Shown: in pieces, positions 30,661 through 40,646 of the stretch
Layout: every line of letters starts with the position of its first letter
How positions within the stretch are numbered: the stretch's first letter is position 1
Source of the DNA: Renibacterium sp.
Lineage (GTDB): Bacteria; Actinomycetota; Actinomycetes; Actinomycetales; Micrococcaceae
DNA: 64,000 nt
Assembly: GCA_017419405.1 (NCBI GenBank)
Contig: JAFOLH010000006.1
Coordinates: 434,001-498,000 of the forward strand
Reading direction: 5' to 3'
Made by a program: the position numbers and the translations under genes
The notes under the pieces: generated by a model
Told to the model about the DNA's origin: nothing
The model's database searches: none
The model's input: only the letters and a program-made list of their open reading frames with translations

Positions 30661-31752
30661 GTGGATTTCACCTCTTGCACCCCTGCCCGGCGTTGGGCCG
30701 ATGAAGCGATCCGACGCATCGAAGCCGAGAACAACCGTTCCGCCGATACCCACCTCTATGCGGTCCCGTTGCCGGAAGAGTGGGGCGTCCAGCTCTACCT
30801 CAAGGACGAATCGACCCACCGTTCCGGCAGCCTGAAACACCGCCTGGCCCGGTCCTTGTTCCTCTTCGGGCTGGTCAACGGCTGGATCACCGAAGGGACC
30901 ACGATCGTGGAGGCGTCCTCCGGCAGCACTGCGGTTTCCGAAGCGTATTTCGCCCGGCTGCTCGGCCTGCCGTTCATCGCGGTGATGCCACGGAGCACCA
31001 GTGCGGAGAAAATCGCCTTGATCGAGCAGTACGGCGGGCGCTGCCATTTCGTGGACAGCTCGGCAGAGGTCTATGCCGTCGCCGCCGATCTGGCTGCCCG
31101 GAACCACGGCCATTACATGGACCAGTTCACCTATGCCGAGCGCGCCACCGACTGGCGTGGCAACAACAACATCGCGGAATCGATCTTCGAGCAATTGGCC
31201 TTGGAGGAACACCCGATCCCGCGCTGGATCGTGGTCGGCGCCGGAACCGGCGGCACCAGTGCCACGATCGGGCGCTATTTGCGTTACCACTCGCATCCGA
31301 CCCAACTGGCCGTCGTCGATCCGGAGAACTCCGCCTTCTACCCGGGCTGGCGGGACGGATTGAGTGATTTCGAAACCGGTCAGGCCTCCCGGATCGAAGG
31401 CATCGGCCGGCCGCGGATGGAACCCAGCTTCGTGCCCAGTGTGATCGACGAGATGATCCAAGTACCGGATTCCGCTTCGGTCGCCGCGATGCGCCAGGTG
31501 CAGGATTTGGCCGGATTGCAGGCCGGCCCGTCCACCGGCACGAACCTCTGGGGCGTCTGGCAGTTGATCGCTGCGATGATTGCCGACGGCGAACGGGGCA
31601 GCGTGGTCTCGCTGCTCTGCGATGGAGCGGAACGCTATCAGGCCAGTTACTACAATGATTCCTGGCTCAGCGAAAAGGGCCTCGACCCGGCACCGTACCG
31701 CGCCGTGATCGAGGACTTTTTCCGCACCGGACGCTGGCCCGGCGCCGAATAA
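30661..31752 (+). CDS. cds1: PLP-dependent cysteine desulfhydrase, Cds1-like
   Basis: A 363-residue fold-type II PLP enzyme. [20 protein letters not shown] carries the Schiff-base lysine (SGSLKHR) near residue 62, and [16 protein letters not shown] near residue 85 is the phosphate-binding substrate loop. Both match the actinobacterial Cds1 group (M. tuberculosis Rv3684), which degrades L-cysteine to H2S, pyruvate and ammonia; it belongs to the cysteine-synthase superfamily, so beta-replacement activity is an alternative. Starts at GTG without a strong ribosome site. It is divergent from the sulfurtransferase gene. Confidence 0.85.
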   Translation: MDFTSCTPARRWADEAIRRIEAENNRSADTHLYAVPLPEEWGVQLYLKDESTHRSGSLKHRLARSLFLFGLVNGWITEGTTIVEASSGSTAVSEAYFARLLGLPFIAVMPRSTSAEKIALIEQYGGRCHFVDSSAEVYAVAADLAARNHGHYMDQFTYAERATDWRGNNNIAESIFEQLALEEHPIPRWIVVGAGTGGTSATIGRYLRYHSHPTQLAVVDPENSAFYPGWRDGLSDFETGQASRIEGIGRPRMEPSFVPSVIDEMIQVPDSASVAAMRQVQDLAGLQAGPSTGTNLWGVWQLIAAMIADGERGSVVSLLCDGAERYQASYYNDSWLSEKGLDPAPYRAVIEDFFRTGRWPGAE

Positions 31753-31774
31753 CCCCCTTCGGGGCCGGCGTCGG

Positions 31775-32431
31775 TTAGATTTCCACGCTCTCGCGGACCG
31801 CCAGGTGCCGGAACTCGACTCCGTACCGGGCACCGAAGAGCGAAACCTGCCCCTCCACGAACTGCAATCCGATCTCGGACAACAGCACGTCGTGGATCTG
31901 GAAGGCTTTCGGCGCCCGCACCGAGTTCACGAAATCCACCACCTCCGCGGTCTTCGACCACGGGGCATGGATCGGTACCAGCAAGGTCTGCGCCTGAATG
32001 CCGTCCGGCACCGTGAAGGAATCCCCGGGGTGGAAGACGTTCCCATCGATCAGGTAGCCGATATTGGCCACCGGCATGATCCGCGGATTGATCAAAGCAT
32101 GCTGCCCGCCGAAGGTCCGCACCGAGAATCCGGCCAGTTCGAATTCCGTGTCCGGCAGGGCATCCTGGATCCGGGCCGCTGATTCCGGTGCCCCGGTCCG
32201 CAACTGCCCGGCGACCACCGCCGGCGCAAACACTTGGAGCGCCGGATCCCGGGACAACGCGGCAAGGATTTCGGTCTGGTCGAAATGGTCGGCGTGTTCA
32301 TGGGTGATCAGAATTGCCGCCGCCCCGTCGAGCGCCTCGGCCGCTTCGGAAAACGTCCCCGGGTCCAGAACCAGCGCCACTCCGGCTTTTTCCAGACGGA
32401 TGCAGGCATGAGTGAATTTGGTCAACAACAT
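31775..32431 (-). CDS. Metallo-beta-lactamase-fold hydrolase, UlaG-like
   Basis: A 218-residue protein beginning LLTKFTHACIRLEKAGVALV, with the metal motif ILITHEHADHFDQTE (HxHxDH) near residue 55. The arrangement matches YtnP/UlaG-type MBL-fold hydrolases with two metal ions; these are often L-ascorbate-6-phosphate lactonase-like or of unknown substrate. A later His and Asp (HALINPR, HPGDSFTV) could complete the site. Starts at ATG; convergent with cds1 and divergent from zur. No substrate is assignable. Confidence 0.85.
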   Translation of the reverse strand: MLLTKFTHACIRLEKAGVALVLDPGTFSEAAEALDGAAAILITHEHADHFDQTEILAALSRDPALQVFAPAVVAGQLRTGAPESAARIQDALPDTEFELAGFSVRTFGGQHALINPRIMPVANIGYLIDGNVFHPGDSFTVPDGIQAQTLLVPIHAPWSKTAEVVDFVNSVRAPKAFQIHDVLLSEIGLQFVEGQVSLFGARYGVEFRHLAVRESVEI

Positions 32432-32531
32432 GGCAACAGACTACGCCTGCGGCGCAGCCGCCGCGACGCCGGAACAGCTCGGGGACTGATAACCTTTAAG
32501 CCGGGGGAAGTTCGCTGAGCAGGAGGCAGAT

Positions 32532-32963
32532 GTGACCGAAACAAGCACACCGGTGAAAGAGCAACGGGTCACCAAACAACGGCTGGCGGTCAGCGCGGCT
32601 TTGGACGAACTGGATGATTTCGTCAGCACCCAGGAGCTGCACCGGATCCTGCAGGACCGCGGCATTTCGGTCTCCCTCGCCACCTCTTACCGGATTTTGC
32701 AATCCATGGCCGAAGACGGCGCCGTGGACGTGCTCCGCAACCCTGAAGGCGAAGCGGTCTACCGGCGCTGTGCGGTCGCCGAACACCACCACCACCTGTT
32801 GTGCCGCAATTGCGGCAAAGCCGTGGAGATCGAGGCGCCGGTGGTGGAAAAATGGGCGGTCAAAATGGCCCAGGAAAACGGCTACACCGAGATCAACCAC
32901 ACCGTGGAGATCATTGGGCTGTGCCCCGAATGCACGCTGCTGCGGCAGGCCGGGCAACTCTGA
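32532..32963 (+). CDS. zur: Fur-family zinc uptake regulator
   Basis: A 143-residue Fur-family repressor. A winged helix occupies the first 80 residues (TKQRLAVSAALDELDDF, LATSYRILQSMAEDG). The C-terminal dimerisation domain has the regulatory metal cluster AEHHHHLLCRNCGKAVEI and a second CPEC motif that completes the structural zinc site. The zinc importer genes about 1 kb away, with a Zur-like box, favour Zur over Fur or PerR. GTG start, with AGGAGG 5 nt upstream. Followed by a terminator-like hairpin and a convergent membrane-protein gene, so it is monocistronic here. Confidence 0.88.
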   Translation: MTETSTPVKEQRVTKQRLAVSAALDELDDFVSTQELHRILQDRGISVSLATSYRILQSMAEDGAVDVLRNPEGEAVYRRCAVAEHHHHLLCRNCGKAVEIEAPVVEKWAVKMAQENGYTEINHTVEIIGLCPECTLLRQAGQL

Positions 32964-32965
32964 TT

Positions 32966-32997
32966 CTGCTGCAGCCGGTGGTTCAGCACCGCAGCAG
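32966..32997. terminator. Hairpin between convergent zur and membrane-protein gene
   Basis: CTGCTGC-agcc-GGTG pairs with CACC-GCAGCAG around a GTTCAG loop, 2 nt after the zur stop and overlapping the 3' end of the convergent gene. There is no U-tract. Bidirectional termination is plausible. Confidence 0.5.
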
Positions 32998-33483
32998 GTA
33001 GGGTCTGGCACTGCGCGTCCAGACCAGAATCATCGCGGTCGCCGAGATCAGCAAGTCCGCCAGCGGAATGGACAGCGCCTGCACCGACCCGGCTTGCTGG
33101 AACGGATTGCTGCCTTCCGGCGCATAGGACATCCCGATCATCAGGGAAATCACCAGGAAACCGGCCAGAAGTGCCAGGAAATTGGCTCCGGCCAGCAGGC
33201 TCGAGACCCCGCGGACCCGGCGCCAACCGATGGCCGTGGCGACCGCCATCGCAGTCCACAGCGCAGCCGGCAGAACCGCCGGCAAAATCGCGAACAGGAC
33301 AAGCGACCAAAACCAATCACCGGGGTCCAAGAAGCCGTCCGGAAGGTAAAGCGGGAACAGCAGCCACAGCCAGAGCAGGGATTGCATCGCGCCGAGGGCC
33401 ATCAGCAGCACCGCGGCCCGGACGGTTCCGGGCATCCGGTCCACGGCTCCCCCGGCACCGGGCGACGGTTCGATTGGCTCCAC
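32983..33483 (-). CDS. Membrane protein of unknown function
   Basis: A 166-residue protein with a short polar N terminus and about four hydrophobic segments (VRAAVLLMALGAMQSLLWLWL region, LVLFAILPAVLPAALWTAM region, FLALLAGFLVISLMIG and LADLLISATAMILV). No family is recognised. It lies between zur and the zinc-permease operon but reads toward zur; 65 bases separate its start from the end of the permease gene, so it could be the last gene of that operon. A role in metal transport is not shown by its sequence. Confidence 0.6.
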   Translation of the reverse strand: MEPIEPSPGAGGAVDRMPGTVRAAVLLMALGAMQSLLWLWLLFPLYLPDGFLDPGDWFWSLVLFAILPAVLPAALWTAMAVATAIGWRRVRGVSSLLAGANFLALLAGFLVISLMIGMSYAPEGSNPFQQAGSVQALSIPLADLLISATAMILVWTRSARPYLLRC

Positions 33484-33548
33484 CAGTCGAGCCTATGCCG
33501 AGCTCAGCGGCATTGCCCCGGAACCGACGAACCCTGCCCGGAAGGTCC

Positions 33549-34427
33549 TCAGACCATGCGCCTGCGGGTAATCCCCCGGTTTCGCCGGCGCCGCGCGATC
33601 AAACGGCAGACCAGATAAATCGCGAAGGAAAGCGTCGTGACGTAAGGGCTGATCGGGATCCTGCCGCCCAAGGCGAGCATGATCCCGCCGACCGTCGCCC
33701 CCACGGCGAAGAGCACGCTGAGCAAAACCACGATGCGCGGCGATGTCGCCACCTGCATCGCCGCCGCCGCCGGCGTGATCAGCAAGGCGAGCACCAGGAG
33801 CGCGCCCACGATTTGGATCGACAAGGCGACCGAGATGCCCAACAGCACCATGAAACCGATCGACAGCGCCCGCACCGGCACGCCCCGGGCCTGGGCGATG
33901 TCCGGATCCACACTGGCGAAAGTCAGTGGACGCCAGATCACCAGCAAGGCCAGGATCACCAGGACTGCTGCTCCGAGCAGCGCATTCAGCTGGGTCGAAT
34001 CGACCGAAACGATCTGGCCGGTGAGCAGCCCGAACTTGTTCGCGGCCCGGCCTTGGTAGAGCGAGAGGAACAAGATGCCCAGGCCCAGGCCGAACGGCAT
34101 CAGCACCCCGATGATCGAGTTGCGATCGCGCGCCCGCACCCCCATCAAGCCGAGGATCAAGGCCGCAGCCACCGAACCGACGAGCGAACCGCCGATCACG
34201 TCGACTCCGATCAGCAAGGCGAAGGCCGCGCCGGCGAAGGACAATTCCGCGATCCCGTGCACCGCGAAAGCCAGGTCCCGCATCATCACGAAAGTGCCGA
34301 TCAAGCCGCCGACCACACCGAGCACCGCGCCGGCCAACAGGGAATCCCGGAACAACGGCAAGAGCTCGCCGTAGTTGCTGAAATTGAAAATCTCGCCGAA
34401 GACCGCGAGCACGTCCTGCCAGTTCAT
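33549..34427 (-). CDS. znuB: Zinc/manganese ABC transporter permease (ZnuB-like)
   Basis: A 292-residue permease of the ABC-3 family with about eight TM helices (AVLGVVGGLIGTFVMMRDLA region onward). The loop VPVRALSIGFMVLLGI and TPAAAAMQVATSPR are typical of Znu/Mnt/Psa permeases. Its start overlaps the end of the ATPase gene by 4 nt. The C terminus is unusually basic (RLIARRRRNRGITRRRM). It works with the upstream ATPase and lipoprotein to import Zn2+. Zinc rather than manganese is inferred from the nearby zur and the box upstream of the operon. Confidence 0.9.
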   Translation of the reverse strand: MNWQDVLAVFGEIFNFSNYGELLPLFRDSLLAGAVLGVVGGLIGTFVMMRDLAFAVHGIAELSFAGAAFALLIGVDVIGGSLVGSVAAALILGLMGVRARDRNSIIGVLMPFGLGLGILFLSLYQGRAANKFGLLTGQIVSVDSTQLNALLGAAVLVILALLVIWRPLTFASVDPDIAQARGVPVRALSIGFMVLLGISVALSIQIVGALLVLALLITPAAAAMQVATSPRIVVLLSVLFAVGATVGGIMLALGGRIPISPYVTTLSFAIYLVCRLIARRRRNRGITRRRMV

Positions 34428-35251
34428 ACCGGCTCCTCCGCGTCGTGCGCATGATCGTGCGTGGTGGCATCGGGTTGGCCGACCACGACGATCCGGCCGT
34501 TGCTCCGGAAAACATCCACCGGCGTGCCGTAGAGGTCGCTGAGGACTTCCGAGGTCATCACCTCGTCCGGAGTGCCGACCCGGAACCGGCCACCGGCCAG
34601 ATAGAGCACCCGGTCCACGTGCTCGATGATCGGGTTGATCTCATGGGTGACGAAGACGACCGCGGTTCCGGCCCGATGCGCTTGTTCGGCGACCAATGAA
34701 CTCACCGCCCGCTGGTGCTGCAAATCGAGGGAAAGCAGCGGCTCGTCGCACAGCAGCAACGCCGGCTCGGTGGCCAGTGCCTGGGCCACCCGGAGCCGCT
34801 GTTGTTCGCCACCGGAAAGCAGGCCTACCGGAACATCGGCATATTCGGTCGCGCCGACTTTGCGCAGCAGATCGTCGACCCGGCTGCGGTACGCCTTCGC
34901 GCCCAACCGCACGCCCCAGTGGTCGCCGTCGATGCCCAAGCCGACCAGGTCCCGGGCCCGCAACGGGGTTTGCGCGGCAAACCCCTTCTGCTGCGGCACG
35001 TAGCCGATGGCGCGATTCCCGACGGTCTTGCCGCCGACGGCTTTGCCCGCCACTTCCAGGCTCCCGGAACTCAGTTTCTGCAGGCCGAGGAGCACCTTGA
35101 GGAAGCTCGTCTTGCCGCTGCCATTGGGGCCGAGCACGGCGAAGAATTCCCCGGGCTCGATGGTCAGATCCAAGTCCCGCCACAAGGTGCGCGCGCCGAA
35201 GCTCAAGGTGGCTCCGCGCAGATTGAGGACACTCGACGGCACTGGGTTCAC
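34424..35251 (-). CDS. znuC: Zinc ABC transporter ATP-binding protein (ZnuC-like)
   Basis: A 275-residue ATPase. Walker A GPNGSGKTSFL is near residue 42, the ABC signature LLSGGEQQRLRVAQAL near 145, Walker B ALLLCDEPLLSLD near 168, and a switch histidine in VVFVTHEIN near 200. The C-terminal tail ends DATTHDHAHDAEEPV; its Asp/His content could bind metal, as in other zinc transport ATPases. GTG start, 33 nt after the substrate-binding protein gene; the downstream permease overlaps it by 4 nt. One operon: lipoprotein, ATPase, permease. Confidence 0.92.
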   Translation of the reverse strand: MNPVPSSVLNLRGATLSFGARTLWRDLDLTIEPGEFFAVLGPNGSGKTSFLKVLLGLQKLSSGSLEVAGKAVGGKTVGNRAIGYVPQQKGFAAQTPLRARDLVGLGIDGDHWGVRLGAKAYRSRVDDLLRKVGATEYADVPVGLLSGGEQQRLRVAQALATEPALLLCDEPLLSLDLQHQRAVSSLVAEQAHRAGTAVVFVTHEINPIIEHVDRVLYLAGGRFRVGTPDEVMTSEVLSDLYGTPVDVFRSNGRIVVVGQPDATTHDHAHDAEEPV

Positions 35252-35284
35252 GCTTTCATCCGAACGGTCTGGCTTCAGGTGGTC

Positions 35285-36235
35285 TTACTTCAAGGCATCG
35301 GCTATGTGGTTCGCATTCTGCGTCATCCACTCCAGGTAATCTTGGCCCTCCGGCAGCGTTTCCGAGAAATTGACCACTGGCACTCCCGCCGCTTCCGCGG
35401 CCTTTTTCAGCGACTCGGTCTGCGGACCCTCGGTCTGATCGTTGTAGGCCAGGAACCTCACGCTTTTGGAACTGAGCAGATCGCTCGCCGCTTTGAGCAC
35501 CGCAGGCGGCACATCGGAGCCTTCCTCGATGGCATGGCTGTACTCCTCCGGGGTTTTGTTCACCAGTCCGGCGCTCTGCAGCATCCACAGCGGAACCGGC
35601 TCGGTGATCGCCACCGGCTGCCCCTCGGAGCCGGCCTTCACCCCGGCCAAGACGGTTTCGATCTGCGCCACCGAGGCTTTGAACTTTTCCGCATTCGCGG
35701 TGAATTCGGCCGCGTTCGAGGTATCGATCCCGCCGAGTTTCTGGGCGATCCGGTCGGCGAGTTTGCTCACCGACGGCAAGGAGTACCAGACGTGCTCGTT
35801 GAAATCCTCGGAATTCGCTGCGGTCTTCAATCCGGAAAGTTCCACGACGTCGATGAGTTTGCCCGGGTCGGCGCCCTCGGCCAACTTGCTGAAGAAGTCG
35901 TCGTAGCCGCCGCCGTTTTCGATCAGCAGAGCAGCTTTGCTCACCGCCAGCTTGTCCTGCGCAGTGGTCTCGTAGGAGTGCGGATCCTGGCTAGCATTGG
36001 CGATGATCGAGGTGACCTTGACCCGGTCCCCACCGATCTTCGACACGATGTCGCCGTAGACGTTGGTCACCGCGACCACCTCGATCCGCTGTGTCCCGGA
36101 GCTGTCTCCGGAGGCCTGCGGCGATCCGCTCGAACTGCCGCAGGCCGCCAAGCCGAGGGCCAAGCCAGCGGCGGCGAGCGCAGTGAGCGCGGCCCGCGCC
36201 GGACGGACGGACGAGGGGCTTGGCAAACGCCGCAT
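35285..36235 (-). CDS. znuA: Zinc ABC transporter substrate-binding lipoprotein (ZnuA-like)
   Basis: A cluster A-I (TroA/ZnuA) lipoprotein of 316 residues. The lipobox is LGLAACGSS (Cys near residue 30), followed by a Ser/Gly linker. Metal-ligand regions are DPHSYETTAQ near residue 85, NEHVWYSLPSV near 150 and AYNDQTEGPQ near 265. The long His-rich loop of many ZnuA proteins is missing, so the metal is inferred from context. The ATG (MRRLPSP) is preferred because GAGG lies 5 nt upstream and the signal peptide begins there; the frame is open 90 nt further. First gene of the operon, preceded by a Zur-like box. Confidence 0.9.
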   Translation of the reverse strand: MRRLPSPSSVRPARAALTALAAAGLALGLAACGSSSGSPQASGDSSGTQRIEVVAVTNVYGDIVSKIGGDRVKVTSIIANASQDPHSYETTAQDKLAVSKAALLIENGGGYDDFFSKLAEGADPGKLIDVVELSGLKTAANSEDFNEHVWYSLPSVSKLADRIAQKLGGIDTSNAAEFTANAEKFKASVAQIETVLAGVKAGSEGQPVAITEPVPLWMLQSAGLVNKTPEEYSHAIEEGSDVPPAVLKAASDLLSSKSVRFLAYNDQTEGPQTESLKKAAEAAGVPVVNFSETLPEGQDYLEWMTQNANHIADALK

Positions 36236-36326
36236 GATGACCTCAGTTTCCTCAGCTGTGTTTCGCTGGAATCGACCAGCTATCGAGAACGATGTGCAAT
36301 AAGCACGTTCTCCAGCATAAGCCAAA

Positions 36327-36341
36327 CAGGAATCATTCGCA
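36327..36341 (-). promoter_or_regulatory. Candidate Zur box upstream of znuA
   Basis: On the minus strand the site reads TGCGAATGATTCCTG, close to the actinobacterial Zur palindrome TGAAAATNATTTTCA in its core (AAT-N-ATT). It lies about 90 bases upstream of znuA, next to a -10-like TATGCT. A second imperfect inverted repeat (GAGAACG...CGTTCTC) is at 36283-36312. Confidence 0.5.
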
Positions 36342-36365
36342 TAAACGAGGGATCGGGCAACCCGC

Positions 36366-37400
36366 TCAGCGCAGTTCGCGCTCCCTGATCTCGCCCACCA
36401 GTTCTTCGATCACGTCTTCCAGGAAGAGCACTCCGCTGGTGCTCCCGTCCGCAGCGATCACCCGGGCCAGGTGCGATCCGGTGCGCTGCATGATGCGCAA
36501 GGCGTCTTCGATTTCTTCGGCCTGATCCAGGTTCACCAGGGTCCGGACCCGGGATTCGGCCAAGGGCATCTCGTACTCGTCTTCGGGGACATTCAGGACG
36601 TCCTTGATGTGCACATAGCCGGTCAGGTTGCCCGCATCGTCGGACAGCACGAACCGCGAGAATCCGGTGTGCCGCACGGCTGCTTCGACATCCAAGGGCG
36701 TAGCCGACGCGAACAGCGTATGCAGGGACTCCAAAGGCACCATGACCTGGCCGGCGGTGCGCTCGGAGAACTCCAAGGCACCGCTGAGCAGCCCGGTCTG
36801 GTCATCGACCAGACCGTGCTTGGTCGACTCCGCAACGATCGACTGCACCTCTTCGAGCGTGAAGCTGGAGGTCACCTCGTCCTTGGGCTCCACCTTGAAC
36901 CAGCGGATGATGTGGTTCGCCACCCAGTTCAAGCTGAAAATCACCGGTCTGACCACCTTGGAAACCCAGACCAGCGGTGGCGCCAGAACCAGCGCCGCCT
37001 TGTCCGCCGCCGAGACCGAGATGTTCTTCGGCACCATTTCACCGAAGGTCACGTGCAGGAAGGTCACCAGCAACAACACCAGGATGAAGACCGCCGGCGA
37101 GGCGATGCTCTCCGGAACGCCAAGGTCCACGACCGGGCCCAGGATCAAGTACTTGATCGCCGGCTCCGCGACCTGCAGGATCAACAACGAGGCCACGGTG
37201 ATGCCCAGCTGCGCGCAGGCGAGCATGAGCGAGACGTGTTCCATCGCGTAAAGCGTGGTCCGGGCGCGTTTCGAGCCGGCTTCTGCGAGCGGCTCGATCT
37301 GGCTCCGACGGGCACTCATGATCGCGAATTCGGCACCGACGAAGAAGGCATTCGCCAGCAGCAACACCACCAGCCAGACGATTCCGCCCCAGTCGCTCAT
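36366..37400 (-). CDS. CNNM/hemolysin-type membrane protein (DUF21-CBS)
   Basis: A 344-residue protein with a DUF21/CNNM transmembrane domain (residues 1-190; four hydrophobic stretches, VAEPAIKYLI and ATGEMVPKN-like GEMVPKNISVS) and a pair of CBS domains (about 210-335; MVPLESLHTLF, FSRFVLSDDAG, LFLEDVIEELVGEI). Bacterial CorB/CorC/YtfL homologues are linked to Mg2+ efflux or polyamine tolerance. Unlike its neighbour it ends right after the CBS pair and lacks the CorC_HlyC domain. ATG overlaps the stop of the upstream paralogue by 4 nt. Together they may form one transporter; that is inference. Confidence 0.88.
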   Translation of the reverse strand: MSDWGGIVWLVVLLLANAFFVGAEFAIMSARRSQIEPLAEAGSKRARTTLYAMEHVSLMLACAQLGITVASLLILQVAEPAIKYLILGPVVDLGVPESIASPAVFILVLLLVTFLHVTFGEMVPKNISVSAADKAALVLAPPLVWVSKVVRPVIFSLNWVANHIIRWFKVEPKDEVTSSFTLEEVQSIVAESTKHGLVDDQTGLLSGALEFSERTAGQVMVPLESLHTLFASATPLDVEAAVRHTGFSRFVLSDDAGNLTGYVHIKDVLNVPEDEYEMPLAESRVRTLVNLDQAEEIEDALRIMQRTGSHLARVIAADGSTSGVLFLEDVIEELVGEIRERELR

Positions 37401-38728
37401 CGTTCCCGCCCTTCCGCCGCAGGCAGAGCATCCGCGGCAACCGGGATGAACCGCACCCGGTCCACCCGTTTGCCGTCCATCCGCTCCACCTCCAAGACGC
37501 CGCCCACGGTCTCCACGGTGTCGCCGACGGCGGGGATCCGGCCCAGGCCGGCCATCAAAAATCCGCCGACCGTCTCATAGCTGGCCTCATCCGGAACCCG
37601 CAGGCCCGGAATCTGGTCGGTGATCTCATCCGGACGCATCAGCCCCGGGAAATGCCAGTCTCCGGTGGTGCTCTGCAAGACGCCCGGCGTCGTGTGGTCG
37701 TGTTCGTCTTCGACTTCGCCGACGATCTCTTCCACCAGGTCTTCCAAGGTCACGACCCCGGCGGTGCCGCCGTACTCGTCGACCACGATGGCCAATTGGA
37801 GGTTGCCGCCGCGCAGCTCGCGCAGCAAGGCATCGAGATGAATGGTTTCCGGAACCCGCAGCACGTCTTCCTTGATGGTTCCGGCCTGCAAGCCTTCGCG
37901 TTTGTCGGTGGGCACCGCGATCGCCCGTTTGACGTGGACCACGCCGCGCACGTCGTCGGCGGAATCGCCGATCACCGGGAAGCGGGAGAAGCCAGTGCGT
38001 CGGGCGGCTTCGATGACATCGGTCAACGGGGCATCGATATCGATCATCTCCGCCTGGATCCGCGGCGTCATCACATCGGCAGCGGTACGCTCCGAAAATT
38101 GCAGCGAACGAGCCAAGAAGTTCGCGGTTCCGGCATCCAAGGTGCCCATTTCGGCAGAACGCCGGACCAGCGAAGCCAGTTCGGCAGGGCTTCGCGCGCC
38201 GGAAATCTCCTCTTTGGCTTCGAAGCCGAAAAGGTGCAGCACCCGGTTGGAGAATCCGTTCAGCAGCACGATCGCCGGCCGGAACACTGCGGTGAACATC
38301 AATTGCGGCCGGGCCAAAAGCTTCCCGACGACGAAAGCCCGGGCAATCGCCATGTTCTTGGGCACCAATTCGCCCAGCAACATGGACAGCAGCGTCGCCA
38401 GCACCAAGGCGATGACCAAAGAGAGCGTCGAGGCGATCTGCGGCGGGATGCCCAGGGCGGCCACCGGACCGGCCAGCAGTGCGCCCAATGAAGGCTCCAT
38501 CACGAAGCCGGTGAGCAAGGTGGTCAGCGTGATGCCCAACTGGCAGCTCGAGAGCTGGGTGGAAAGCGATTTGAGGCATCGCAACAAGGGTTCAGCACCC
38601 CGGTCGCCGTCTGCCACCGCTTTCTGCACCATGGTCTGGTCCAACGCGACCAGGGAGAATTCGACCGCCACGAAGAAGCCGGTGCCGAGGATGAGCAGCA
38701 AGCCGACCAGCAGCAAAAGCCATTCCAT
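37397..38728 (-). CDS. CNNM/hemolysin-type membrane protein with CorC domain
   Basis: A 443-residue paralogue of the next gene: DUF21 membrane domain (about 1-200; [19 protein letters not shown] and [14 protein letters not shown]), two CBS domains (about 215-335; [32 protein letters not shown]) and a C-terminal CorC_HlyC domain (about 350-440; [20 protein letters not shown]). This is the full CorB/CNNM architecture associated with Mg2+ or Co2+ transport. Starts at ATG; its downstream partner overlaps by 4 nt. The 243-base gap upstream to guaB1 holds no convincing gene and probably the promoter. Confidence 0.9.
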   Translation of the reverse strand: MEWLLLLVGLLLILGTGFFVAVEFSLVALDQTMVQKAVADGDRGAEPLLRCLKSLSTQLSSCQLGITLTTLLTGFVMEPSLGALLAGPVAALGIPPQIASTLSLVIALVLATLLSMLLGELVPKNMAIARAFVVGKLLARPQLMFTAVFRPAIVLLNGFSNRVLHLFGFEAKEEISGARSPAELASLVRRSAEMGTLDAGTANFLARSLQFSERTAADVMTPRIQAEMIDIDAPLTDVIEAARRTGFSRFPVIGDSADDVRGVVHVKRAIAVPTDKREGLQAGTIKEDVLRVPETIHLDALLRELRGGNLQLAIVVDEYGGTAGVVTLEDLVEEIVGEVEDEHDHTTPGVLQSTTGDWHFPGLMRPDEITDQIPGLRVPDEASYETVGGFLMAGLGRIPAVGDTVETVGGVLEVERMDGKRVDRVRFIPVAADALPAAEGRER

Positions 38729-38971
38729 CTAACTGATCACCGCCGTCGCGGCTGATCTGCGCGCGCAATGCGCTGCAATTGATGGAGGTTGGTCGTCCTG
38801 GCCGAACTCGCCGGGCAATTGGCCGCCGGCTGCGGAGTTCTCAAGCGCAGGAGTATCGGAAAGGGTTGTGCCGGCAAGTGCCTCGACCGTAGTACGGATC
38901 GGCTGCCGGCTCCTAGAGTGGTAGTCCATAGTCTTCATAGTCTACCGGACGTGGGAACCCCTCGGCGATTC

Positions 38972-40624
<1,653 letters not shown>

Positions 40625-40646
40625 TCATGGAAGAGGCGTATTTCAG

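Noticed and set aside
38729-38938. 69-codon minus-strand frame directly abutting the CNNM-CorC gene start
   Set aside because: No ribosome site, no family features and biased composition; more likely the untranslated leader. It could be a leader peptide but nothing supports that.
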